Shown: positions 26,930 to 35,222 of the stretch, piece after piece
How positions within the stretch are numbered: position 1 is the stretch's first letter
How the letters are laid out: every line of letters begins with the position of its first letter
Origin: Clostridia bacterium
GTDB taxonomy: Bacteria; Bacillota; Clostridia; Oscillospirales; CAG-272
NCBI GenBank assembly: GCA_017461385.1
Contig: JAFTXZ010000009.1
Span: 17,524-81,523 of the forward strand
Direction: 5' to 3'
Length of the DNA: 64,000 bases
Program-made: the position numbers and the translations under genes
The notes under the pieces: generated by a model
What the model was told of the DNA's origin: nothing
Database searches by the model: none
Seen by the model: only the letters and a program-made list of their open reading frames with translations

Positions 26930-28300
26930 TTATACCATATCCTCAGGCTTAAAATATTTATCAAAATCTTCCTCGCTTAGGTAACCAAGCTTAAGACACG
27001 CCTCCTTAAGTGTAATGCCATTCTTATATGCAAGCTTGGCAATCTCAGCCCCTCGCTGGTAGCCAATGTGTGGAGTCAGGGCAGTTACAAGCATCAAGGA
27101 CTTATCAAGATTTTCCTTCATCTTTTTCTCGTTTGCAAAAACACCCTTAACGCAATTCTCTCTGAAGGAATAAATACCACTCCACAAAAGAGAAACTGAT
27201 TGCATAAAGTTATAAATCATCACAGGCATAAATACGTTAAGCTCAAAATTGCCCTGTGATGCGCATATACCAATTGTGGCATCATTGCCCATTACCTGTG
27301 TGGCAACCATAGTAATAGCCTCACACTGTGTAGGATTTACCTTGCCTGGCATAATAGACGAGCCTGGTTCGTTTTCAGGAATAGTAATTTCCCCAAGACC
27401 ACAGCGAGGACCAGAGGCAAGCCAACGAATATCGTTTGCAATCTTCATAAGATCGCATGCAAGCGCCTTTAGCGCTCCATGGGCGAATACAAGCTCACCC
27501 TTTGAGGAAAGTGAATGAAATTTGTTTTTGCTGGGCTTAAATTCAACACCGCTTAGCTTACTTAAATACTCACAGGCAATCTCGTCAAAGCCCACAGGTG
27601 TATTAAGACCCGTACCAACGGCAGTGCCACCTAGGGCAATGCTTTGAAGTGGCTTCAAGGATGCTTCAATTTGTTCAAGGTCGCACTCAAGTGAAGCTCT
27701 CCAGCCAGAAATTTCTTGACCAAAGGTGATAGGAGTAGCGTCCTGAAGGTGAGTTCTTCCACTCTTTATTGTGCTCTTGTATTTCTTTTCAAGCGTCTTT
27801 AGACAAGAAATTAAGTCCTCAATCTCAGGAATAAGATTTTCCGAAATATCTAAAACGGCACAAACGTACATAGCGGATGGGAAAACGTCATTTGAGGATT
27901 GAGACATGTTTATATCATCGTTAGGATGGAGCAAAGCCTTGCCAGCCAGCTCGTTTCCTCGATTGGCAAAAACCTCGTTTACGTTCATATTTGTCTGTGT
28001 GCCGCTTCCGGTTTGCCAAACGAATAATGGAAAATGCTCGCTAAGCGCACCCTTAAGAATTTCCTCGTAAACCATTGAAATATATTTGAATTTTTCATCA
28101 GTTAGTCTTTCTGGACAAAGCTGATTGTTAGCCATAGCACAGCTAAGCTTTATAAGACTGATGCAGTGAATGAAAAATGAGTCAAATTTCTCGCTTCCTA
28201 TATCAAAGCATTCAAGGCTTCGTTGAGTTTGCGCACCCCAGTATTTATTTATGGGCACCTTAACCTCACCCATTGAATCTCTTTCAATTCTGTAATCCAT
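26930..28300 (-). CDS. fumC: Class II fumarate hydratase FumC
   Basis: A 456-aa protein, usual length. Motifs are SGTQTNMNVNEV, SQSSNDVFPSAM, SGRTHLQDATPI and the fumarase/aspartase signature GSSIMPGKVNPTQ. It interconverts fumarate and malate without an iron-sulfur cluster, so it is oxygen-tolerant. Argininosuccinate lyase and aspartase share the fold; TGTGL/GGTAVGTGLN and overall spacing favour fumarase, though aspartase cannot be excluded by eye. Monocistronic. Confidence 0.9.
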   Translation of the reverse strand: MDYRIERDSMGEVKVPINKYWGAQTQRSLECFDIGSEKFDSFFIHCISLIKLSCAMANNQLCPERLTDEKFKYISMVYEEILKGALSEHFPLFVWQTGSGTQTNMNVNEVFANRGNELAGKALLHPNDDINMSQSSNDVFPSAMYVCAVLDISENLIPEIEDLISCLKTLEKKYKSTIKSGRTHLQDATPITFGQEISGWRASLECDLEQIEASLKPLQSIALGGTAVGTGLNTPVGFDEIACEYLSKLSGVEFKPSKNKFHSLSSKGELVFAHGALKALACDLMKIANDIRWLASGPRCGLGEITIPENEPGSSIMPGKVNPTQCEAITMVATQVMGNDATIGICASQGNFELNVFMPVMIYNFMQSVSLLWSGIYSFRENCVKGVFANEKKMKENLDKSLMLVTALTPHIGYQRGAEIAKLAYKNGITLKEACLKLGYLSEEDFDKYFKPEDMV

Positions 28301-28582
28301 AGCTAACCTCGCATTTTCAAAATGTTAACATTGTTAAAATAGTATATCACGAAAAAAATTCAAATTCAATGTAAAAGCCCCATATATTTCTATACATTTT
28401 AACAAAAAATGTTAAAAAAACAAATATTTTCCAAATATAGAAATGGGAATGTGAACAAATTGTTAATAATATTGAATATGCTTGAATTATTTATTATTAT
28501 ATGATAGAATTACTATGAAATTTTGTTGGCACTGATTTTAGATGCCCAAAATAGATAAACATACTTAAAAAAGGAACTAATT

Positions 28583-30058
28583 ATGATTGAATGGATTATA
28601 GGACAATGGAACACCTTTCTTTCAGACTGGCAAAGAATGGTTTCAAGCCCAACTCCTACAGATATAGTTAATATTGTAGCAACAATTTTAACAACGATAT
28701 TTACTTTACTCGCATTTCACTTTGTAATTTTCGCAGTTGTCGGCTTGTTTAAGAAAAAGACGTACCCACACACCGATGAAAAGCTTAAATACGGTATTAT
28801 TATTCCGGCAAGAAATGAGGAGGCAGTTGTTGCCAACCTGATTGAAAGCATAAGGAAAAATAACTACCCACAGGACAAGCTTGAAATTTTTGTAATTGCA
28901 CATAACTGTATTGATAAAACTGCAGAGGTTGCTAGAAAAGCAGGCGCTATAGTTTATGAGTACAATAATGAAAAGGAAAATACAATGGGCTTTGCCTTTA
29001 GATACCTTTTTGATAGAATCAAGGAGGATTATGGTATTAGGTCTTACGACGGTTACTTCCTTTTCAACGCAGACAACATCGTTGATATCAACTATTTTGA
29101 CAAAATGAATGATGCCTTCGTTGCTATGGGCAAGAAGCATACAATTACATCCTTCAGAAACTCAAAGAACTTTGGCTCAAACGTTATCTCAGCGCTTTAC
29201 GGCTTGCACTTTATGTACGGCTGTCGTCTTGAATGCCGTGGCAGAACAGTTCTTGGCTGCTCAACCAGAGTTCAAGGCACAGGCTACGTTATTAGCCCTG
29301 ACCTCGTGGAGGACGGCTGGAAGTACGTTACACTAACTGAGGACTGGGAGTTCTCAACTGACCAAGTAATCGAGGGCAGAAAGATTTACTATTGCGACGA
29401 CGCAGTTTTCTATGATGAACAGCCTACAAGCTTCAGAATTATGTGGCGTCAAAAGGTAAGATGGGCAAGAGGACACTTCCTTGTATTCTTCACAAGATAT
29501 AAGGATATTATCAAGGCTCAGTTTAAGTCAAAGAAAAAGGGCGGGTGTCCAAACAAGGGCTCGCTTCACGATATTTCCATAAACATTTTGCCAATTATGC
29601 TCTTAACAGCAGTTGTAAACGTTTCACAGGTTATTGCACTTATCATTTGTAGAATTGTGAGTGGTATTAATGGAGGAACAATAAAGACCTTTATGGATGG
29701 CTTGTGGCAAACGGGACTTGTTTTAGGTGACTATTTAAGAAATGGCGTTCTTGGATTTATTGCTTCCTATTTAGTTTTGGTTCTTGCTACAATTATCGTT
29801 TACATAGCTGAAAGAAAGAGAATTAAAAACGTAAGCGTAGGCTTGAAAATTTGGTCAACACTTCTATGGCCACTATTTATTGCAATCTATCTTTTCCAAG
29901 AGCTTCAGGCTGTATTCAGCCCAAACCTTGGCTGGAAGGCAATACCACACAATGATACAACAAACTTTGGCGATTTGAATAGCGATGAGGAAAGGGCTGA
30001 GAATTCTGAGCCAGCATTAGTTGGAAGTCAAGCCTCATCGGATGATAATCAAGACTAA
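28583..30058 (+). CDS. Membrane glycosyltransferase, family 2 (copy 1)
   Basis: A 491-aa protein. A membrane helix at about residues 34-60 is followed by a GT-A domain: IIPARNEEAVVANLIESI, AHNCIDKTAEVA, the NADN metal-binding site (about residue 155), TEDWEFS, and QKVRWARG, which is the QxxRW motif of processive synthases. At least three C-terminal helices follow. It probably polymerises or adds sugars on a membrane carrier for export of a surface polysaccharide. Ends in an acidic tail. 48% or so identical by eye to the next gene, indicating tandem duplication. Confidence 0.87.
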   Translation: MIEWIIGQWNTFLSDWQRMVSSPTPTDIVNIVATILTTIFTLLAFHFVIFAVVGLFKKKTYPHTDEKLKYGIIIPARNEEAVVANLIESIRKNNYPQDKLEIFVIAHNCIDKTAEVARKAGAIVYEYNNEKENTMGFAFRYLFDRIKEDYGIRSYDGYFLFNADNIVDINYFDKMNDAFVAMGKKHTITSFRNSKNFGSNVISALYGLHFMYGCRLECRGRTVLGCSTRVQGTGYVISPDLVEDGWKYVTLTEDWEFSTDQVIEGRKIYYCDDAVFYDEQPTSFRIMWRQKVRWARGHFLVFFTRYKDIIKAQFKSKKKGGCPNKGSLHDISINILPIMLLTAVVNVSQVIALIICRIVSGINGGTIKTFMDGLWQTGLVLGDYLRNGVLGFIASYLVLVLATIIVYIAERKRIKNVSVGLKIWSTLLWPLFIAIYLFQELQAVFSPNLGWKAIPHNDTTNFGDLNSDEERAENSEPALVGSQASSDDNQD

Positions 30059-30071
30059 CATTTTACAAATA

Positions 30072-30121
30072 AATGAATGGTACTTTTCAGCGTAACCGTA
30101 TGAAAGGTACTTTCATTTTTT
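30072..30121 (+). terminator. Possible intrinsic terminator between glycosyltransferase copies
   Basis: An imperfect stem (AATGAATGGTACTTTTCA against TGAAAGGTACTTTCATT, with one bulge and G-U pairs) is followed by six T residues. It may attenuate rather than stop transcription into copy 2. Confidence 0.5.
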
Positions 30122-30144
30122 GTGTAGCATTGAGAGGATAATTT

Positions 30145-31539
30145 ATGGAATGGATTAAAGAAAAGGCAAGCTGGCTTTGGACAGAGGTAATAGTTAAGTG
30201 GTTTAATGAAAACATTTTAGATATGTTCAGGCCCGAAACCTATACCGACTACGTATATTTGATTTCAACTATTTTAACCACGCTTCTTGGCTTGCTAGCT
30301 GCTCACTTTGTAATATTTGGAATTGTGGGTGTTTTCAAGAAAAAGGTTTTTCCAGTATCAAGCGAAAAGCTTACCTATGGTATTATCGTTGCCGCAAGAA
30401 ACGAGGAGGCGGTTATTTCCAATATCGTTGAAAGCGCAAAGAGTATGAATTACCCACAGGACAAGCTAAAGGTATTCGTAATTGCCCACAACTGTACAGA
30501 TAATACAGCAAAGCTTGCAAGAGAAGCAGGTGCAATAGTTTACGAATATAATAATGATAAGGAAAGAACAAAGGGCTATGCCCTTCATCATATTTTCAAT
30601 TGTATTATCAGAGACTATGGCATCGACTGTTGTGATGGCTATTTAGTTCACGACGCAGATAATATCTTTGATACAAACTATCTTAGCAAGATGAACGATG
30701 CCTTTGTTGCAACAGGCAGAACAAACACAATCAAGGCGTTTTTAAGCTCAAAGAACTTTGGCGCAAATCCAATGAGTGCGATTTACGGCTTGTTCTGGCT
30801 CAATTGCTGTAGATTTGAAAATAGAGGTAGAACAGTTTTGAACTGCTCAACCCGTATTGCAGGCACAGGCTTCCTCTTTAGTAAGGAGGTTGTAAGAAAC
30901 GGCTGGAACTACCTAACCTTAACTGAGGACTGGGAGTTTTCTGCTGACCAGATTATCGGTGGCAGTAAGGTTTATTATTGCGACGAGGCTACCTTCTTTG
31001 ATGAACAGCCAACAAGCGTGAAGATAATGTGGCGTCAAAGAGTTAGATGGGCAAGGGGACACCTTTTAGTGTGCGTTACCCGTCTCGGCAAGCTACTAAA
31101 ATCCTTGTTCTTGCCAAAATCCAAGGGTGGAAGCAAGCACAAAATGTCAACATACGATATTTTATCAAACATAATTCCATCAAACCTACTTTCAACTATT
31201 ATCTCAGTGGCTCAGGTAATTCTTTTTGCTCTAACTCCATTGTTTGAGGAAAAGACCTTTGGAACTGTTGCCATAGATTGGCTGATGTCATTTGCAACAG
31301 GCTTGCTATCTGCTTATGTATCAAGCTTCCTTTTGGCAATTGTCCTTTACATAATCGAGCATAAAAGAGTTGGCAAAATCAGCTTTGGCACTCGCGTGCT
31401 TTCAGTTTTACTTTACCCACTCTTTGGCATGATAAATAACATAATCGTTGTAGTTGCACTCTTCAGCAAAAACCTACAATGGAAGACGATTCCACACAAC
31501 GATAAGACAAAAGCGGTTAAGCTTAAGGCAAATGAATAA
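30145..31539 (+). CDS. Membrane glycosyltransferase, family 2 (copy 2)
   Basis: A 464-aa paralogue of the preceding gene with the same order: N-terminal helix, IVAARNEEAVISNIVESA, AHNCTDNTAKLA, HDADN metal site, TEDWEFSADQ, RQRVRWARG, and a C-terminal helical block. It lacks the acidic tail of copy 1. The DAD here (NAD in copy 1) is the canonical DxD-like form, so the copies may differ in donor sugar. A small 24-nt-spaced AGAGGA precedes the ATG. Terminator follows. Confidence 0.87.
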   Translation: MEWIKEKASWLWTEVIVKWFNENILDMFRPETYTDYVYLISTILTTLLGLLAAHFVIFGIVGVFKKKVFPVSSEKLTYGIIVAARNEEAVISNIVESAKSMNYPQDKLKVFVIAHNCTDNTAKLAREAGAIVYEYNNDKERTKGYALHHIFNCIIRDYGIDCCDGYLVHDADNIFDTNYLSKMNDAFVATGRTNTIKAFLSSKNFGANPMSAIYGLFWLNCCRFENRGRTVLNCSTRIAGTGFLFSKEVVRNGWNYLTLTEDWEFSADQIIGGSKVYYCDEATFFDEQPTSVKIMWRQRVRWARGHLLVCVTRLGKLLKSLFLPKSKGGSKHKMSTYDILSNIIPSNLLSTIISVAQVILFALTPLFEEKTFGTVAIDWLMSFATGLLSAYVSSFLLAIVLYIIEHKRVGKISFGTRVLSVLLYPLFGMINNIIVVVALFSKNLQWKTIPHNDKTKAVKLKANE

Positions 31540-31567
31540 AAAAATCGGCATTTTGCCGATTTTTTTT
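31538..31567 (+). terminator. Intrinsic terminator after glycosyltransferase copy 2
   Basis: Stem AAAAAATCGGCA / TGCCGATTTTTT with a 3-nt loop and a T run. Confidence 0.88.
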
Positions 31568-31578
31568 ATAAAAAGAGT

Positions 31579-31606
31579 TTGAAAATTATAAATAAAATGC
31601 TATAAT
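31579..31606 (+). promoter_or_regulatory. Sigma-A promoter of the redox operon
   Basis: TTGAAA at 31579-31584 and TATAAT at 31601-31606 with a 16-bp spacer; a TGC immediately before the -10 gives an extended -10 element. Confidence 0.7.
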
Positions 31607-31628
31607 AAAGAAAAGGATGGTGACAGCA

Positions 31629-31826
31629 ATGAAGATAACCTTGAATCCTGATAAAGAGGTAGTCAAAACCGTAAAGGACGGGCTTTTGAAAAAGGGAGGC
31701 TACTGCCCCTGTAAAATGGGTAAAAGCGAGGATATAAAGTGTATGTGCAAGGAGTTTAGGGAGCAAATTGCCGACCCTGATTTTGAAGGCTTCTGCCATT
31801 GTATGCTTTACTATAAATCAAAATAG
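31629..31826 (+). CDS. Ferredoxin-thioredoxin reductase catalytic-chain-like protein
   Basis: ATG 31629 is preferred over 31617 because AAGG at 31613-31616 is too close to the latter; the product is 65 aa. Three Cys pairs are seen: CPC (26-28), CMC (38-40), CHC (56-58), followed by MLYY. This matches the catalytic chain of ferredoxin:thioredoxin reductase, where four Cys hold a 4Fe-4S cluster and two form the redox disulfide; the spacing is shorter than in plastid FTR. It should pass electrons from ferredoxin to thioredoxin, whose gene follows after 9 bp. Confidence 0.82.
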   Translation: MKITLNPDKEVVKTVKDGLLKKGGYCPCKMGKSEDIKCMCKEFREQIADPDFEGFCHCMLYYKSK

Positions 31827-31835
31827 GAGGATGAT

Positions 31836-32138
31836 ATGAAAACAGTATTAACAAAGGATACCTTTGACAGCTTTGTTAAGGGTGAAAAGACAGTTATAGT
31901 GGATTTTTATGCAGACTGGTGTGGACCTTGTAAAATGCTTGCTCCAATTTTAGAGGAGCTTTCAGTTGAGTATGCGGACAAGGTATCAGTTGGAGTTATC
32001 AACGTGGATGAGCAAATGGAGCTTGCAATGCGCTTTGGCATTCAAAGCATACCAACTCTGCTAATCTACAAAAATGGTGAGCTAGCTGGAAAACAGCTAG
32101 GCTATTGCACCAAGGAAAAATTAATCAGCTTAATATAA
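31836..32138 (+). CDS. trxA: Thioredoxin
   Basis: A 100-aa thioredoxin with the active site WCGPC (residues 28-32), the cis-Pro loop SIPTLLIYKNGE and normal overall length. It reduces protein disulfides. The arrangement FTR-like protein, thioredoxin, rubrerythrin suggests a ferredoxin-fed reducing chain instead of NADPH-thioredoxin reductase. GGAGG precedes the ATG; rubrerythrin starts 16 bp after the stop. Confidence 0.95.
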   Translation: MKTVLTKDTFDSFVKGEKTVIVDFYADWCGPCKMLAPILEELSVEYADKVSVGVINVDEQMELAMRFGIQSIPTLLIYKNGELAGKQLGYCTKEKLISLI

Positions 32139-32154
32139 TAAAAGGAGATAAATT

Positions 32155-32814
32155 ATGAAAAAGTACAGATGCACAGTATGTAAGTATGAATTTGAGGTTG
32201 AGGATGGAGTTTTGGAGCCAATTTGCCCAAAATGCAAGGTAGGCAGGGACAAGCTTGAGCTAATTGATGAAACACCAAAGAATCCTTATGCAGGCACACA
32301 AACAGAAAAGAATCTTGAGGCTGCCTTCGCAGGTGAAAGCCAAGCAAGAAATAAATACACCTACTTTGCTTCAGTTGCAAAAAAAGAGGGCTATGAGCAG
32401 ATTTCTGCTTTGTTCCTAAAGACAGCTGAAAACGAAAAAGAGCACGCAAAATTGTGGCTCAAGGAGCTAAATGGTATTGGCAATACTGCAGAAAACCTAC
32501 TTCACGCTGCAGAGGGTGAAAACTACGAGTGGACCGATATGTACGAGGGCTTCGCACAAACTGCAGAGAAGGAGGGCTTTACCGAGCTTGCAAGAAAGTT
32601 CCGTCTTGTAGCAGCAATCGAAAAGCACCACGAGGAAAGATATCGTGCACTTCTCAATAACGTAGAAACAAAGCAGGTATTTGAAAAGAGCGAGGTTAAG
32701 GTTTGGGAATGCCGTAACTGTGGACATATTGTTGTTGGAACAAAGGCACCTGAGGTTTGCCCAACCTGCGCACATCCACAAAGCTACTTTGAAATTCACG
32801 CAGAAAACTATTAA
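32155..32814 (+). CDS. rbr: Rubrerythrin with rubredoxin-like domains at both ends
   Basis: A 219-aa protein. Residues 1-30 form a rubredoxin-like knuckle pair (Cys6, Cys9, Cys24, Cys27). The central four-helix diiron domain has [16 protein letters not shown] and EKHHEERY ligands. The C-terminal rubredoxin (CRNC...CPTC) ends the protein. Classical rubrerythrin carries only the C-terminal rubredoxin; N-terminal forms (reverse rubrerythrin) also exist, so having both is less usual. It reduces hydrogen peroxide in anaerobes. Last gene of the redox operon. Confidence 0.92.
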   Translation: MKKYRCTVCKYEFEVEDGVLEPICPKCKVGRDKLELIDETPKNPYAGTQTEKNLEAAFAGESQARNKYTYFASVAKKEGYEQISALFLKTAENEKEHAKLWLKELNGIGNTAENLLHAAEGENYEWTDMYEGFAQTAEKEGFTELARKFRLVAAIEKHHEERYRALLNNVETKQVFEKSEVKVWECRNCGHIVVGTKAPEVCPTCAHPQSYFEIHAENY

Positions 32815-32841
32815 AAAAAAGAGCCGAAAGGCTCTTTTTTT
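32813..32841. terminator. Bidirectional intrinsic terminator
   Basis: AAAAAAAGAGCC-GAAA-GGCTCTTTTTTT hairpin with a stable GNRA-type loop, between rubrerythrin and the convergent MATE gene; it overlaps the MATE stop codon. Confidence 0.9.
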
Positions 32842-34234
32842 ATGCAGATAATTCCTTTTTGTTCATAGGATTGTATTTGCCAGTCAAGTAAAAAATCAAG
32901 AACATAACAAATAGCATTAAATTATGCAAAATCATACACGCCCAAGCGCCAATCAAACCAAAGCTAAATATTTGTGTGCATATAAACGTACCCACAATCC
33001 TTATTGCCCACATACCAATTATATTAGTAATGAAGGGCATTGTGGTTTTTCCCATGCCGTGCATCATTCCCTCAATTATAATGGAAACGCCATAGAACGG
33101 CTCGGATATTGCTACCATTCTTAAAACCGTTGCGCCAAGGCTGATGACCTCGGCATCGGTTGAAAACAGGCTCATCATGAAGGGAGCAAGTAAAAACAAA
33201 AGTCCGCCTGAAATTATCATTAAGACAACCTCAATTGGCAAAATCATACGGGATAGGTCCTTGATTTTCTTTTTATCTCTTGCTCCATAAGCGTTGCCTG
33301 CAAGAGTAGACGCTGCACTTTGCATACCATAGCCTGGAATGTAAAAGGCAGACTCTACGGTGTTTGCAATAGTATGGGTCGCAGTTGAAATTTCTCCCAA
33401 GGAATTTACCATTGAAGCAAATGCAACGTAGCCAAAGGAAGTGCCAAAGCGTTGTAGAGCGTTAGGCAGAGCAACCTTAAGACAAGGCTTTAGTATATGT
33501 GGATTAGGCTTCAGGCTTTCTCCCTTGGGCGAAACAAGTGGATGACGCCAAAGGGCGATGAATATGCACACTCCCCCCACTAAAAAGGCAATAGCACTGG
33601 CTATTCCTGCGCCGATTACTCCTAGATTCATTCCGGGAATAATAATTATAAGGTCTCCAAGCATAGTGACTCTTGTAGGGTAAATCATAATAAAGTTTAG
33701 TATAATGTTCGTAGCATTTACTAAAATACCTACACGCATAGGCGTTTTAGTATCACCTACAGCCCTTAGCACAGTGCCAAAAATAATAGAGGCAGTTCTG
33801 AATAGCATAGGTGTGTAGAGAATGAAAAAGTAAATGGAAGCAGTTGTCTGAATGCTTTCATCTACCTGCATCCAAATTGGAACAAAGGGACTTAGTGTAA
33901 GGGCAATTACTGTAAACAATAAGCCTATCACCAAAACAGAAAGGCAAGCCTGCGCAGAGGCTTTTTTTATGTCCCCCAGCTTTCCGGCCCCCTTAGCCTG
34001 TGAAATGAAGGCAAGAAAGCCAACGCCAATTGCAGAAATGGTGCTACCAAAAAGCCAATTGACAGTGGTCGTAGCACCAACTGCTGCCGTTGCCTCAGTA
34101 CCTAGAGAGCCAACCATAGCCGTATCAATGTACTGCACTGCAGTATGTAATAACTGCTCCAGCATGGTAGGCCAGGCAAGGGCTAAAATAACAGGAAGCA
34201 TCTCTAAAGGAAGCTTTTTCTTTGCTTTAATCAT
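32840..34234 (-). CDS. MATE-family efflux transporter
   Basis: ATG 34234 overlaps the stop of the upstream gene by four bases (ATGA), so it is preferred over GTG 34246; the product is 464 aa. It has about 12 helices in two homologous halves, starting LPVILALAWPTMLEQLLHTAVQYID, a typical MatE pattern. It exports a cationic or drug-like compound with Na+ or H+ exchange; substrate unknown. It is translationally coupled to the DUF3737 gene upstream, a pairing often seen in Clostridia. Confidence 0.88.
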   Translation of the reverse strand: MIKAKKKLPLEMLPVILALAWPTMLEQLLHTAVQYIDTAMVGSLGTEATAAVGATTTVNWLFGSTISAIGVGFLAFISQAKGAGKLGDIKKASAQACLSVLVIGLLFTVIALTLSPFVPIWMQVDESIQTTASIYFFILYTPMLFRTASIIFGTVLRAVGDTKTPMRVGILVNATNIILNFIMIYPTRVTMLGDLIIIIPGMNLGVIGAGIASAIAFLVGGVCIFIALWRHPLVSPKGESLKPNPHILKPCLKVALPNALQRFGTSFGYVAFASMVNSLGEISTATHTIANTVESAFYIPGYGMQSAASTLAGNAYGARDKKKIKDLSRMILPIEVVLMIISGGLLFLLAPFMMSLFSTDAEVISLGATVLRMVAISEPFYGVSIIIEGMMHGMGKTTMPFITNIIGMWAIRIVGTFICTQIFSFGLIGAWACMILHNLMLFVMFLIFYLTGKYNPMNKKELSA

Positions 34235-35076
34235 AAAACAGCGCACCCTGTGTCAATTTTACAGTCAAATTCTGGATAATCACGAATGATTTCACCAACT
34301 GATAGTGCTTTTATAAATCCACTCTTAGGATTTTTTATGCTATCAATGTGAGAATCAACAGTTGCCTCAACATAGCTTCTTTCAAAGGCAAGGTCGCAAA
34401 GCTCCATTTTGCAATTTATCAGCTTAAGCCCCTTGCAGTAGCAAAGGGGTTGAGTTCCGATAATAGTGCAATTTTCAAGGGTCAAGCCCTCAGAATACCA
34501 GCCTAGATATTCACCCTTAATAGTGGAATTTTTAACAGTTACGTTCTTTGCGTGCCAAAAGGCATCCTTAGTGTCAAAGCTACAGTTATCAAACGTTGAA
34601 TTCTCTATGTATTGAAAGGAGTATTTGCCACTCATTTTTACGTTTTCAAAGCAAAGTTCCTTGCTTCTTGCCATAAAGTATTCACCATCAAATTGGGAGT
34701 CCTTAGCGTCAATTCTCCTGGAATCCCAACCAAATTCAGTTGACACCACGCAGGAGCTTGTAATAGTTACGTGCTCACACTCTCTTAGCGCCTTAACGCC
34801 ATTTATCAAGCAGTTGTTTAATTTAATATTGCTTGAATACCAAATGGGCGCACGACAAAGTGGCGTAAACTCGCACTTTTCAATCAGTACCTCGTCATCA
34901 TGCCAAAATGGATAACGAAGATTAAAATAGCAGCCTCTTGCTACTATGTCTTTGCTTTCCTTTAGTGCACTTTCACCATCAGCCTCGCCAGTAAATTTGC
35001 AATCAATTACCTCGAGATCTGTACTCTCATATAGTGCGCGCTCATTATCAAAGGATTGATTCTTAATTGTTTTCAT
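34231..35076 (-). CDS. DUF3737 family right-handed beta-helix protein
   Basis: A 281-aa protein beginning MKTIKNQSFDNERALYEST, the typical start of DUF3737. The body is a string of short rungs of the form x-N/D-C-x(I/F)-x-G (for example VIDCKFTG, RGCYFN, LNNCLING, FDNCSFD, LENCTIIG), i.e. a parallel beta-helix. No signal peptide. Function of the family is unknown. It heads a two-gene unit with the MATE exporter. Confidence 0.88.
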   Translation of the reverse strand: MKTIKNQSFDNERALYESTDLEVIDCKFTGEADGESALKESKDIVARGCYFNLRYPFWHDDEVLIEKCEFTPLCRAPIWYSSNIKLNNCLINGVKALRECEHVTITSSCVVSTEFGWDSRRIDAKDSQFDGEYFMARSKELCFENVKMSGKYSFQYIENSTFDNCSFDTKDAFWHAKNVTVKNSTIKGEYLGWYSEGLTLENCTIIGTQPLCYCKGLKLINCKMELCDLAFERSYVEATVDSHIDSIKNPKSGFIKALSVGEIIRDYPEFDCKIDTGCAVL

Positions 35077-35222
35077 TTGCCATTATTAAGGGAAATAAAA
35101 TTCCCTTATATATATTTCTCCATTTCCAAAATATTCAAAATAAAGTGGATAAAACTTGTATTCGCCAGTGGGAGTGTCGCAAACGTTCTCAAAGTGGCAT
35201 AAATGGGTTAATACCTATCGTT

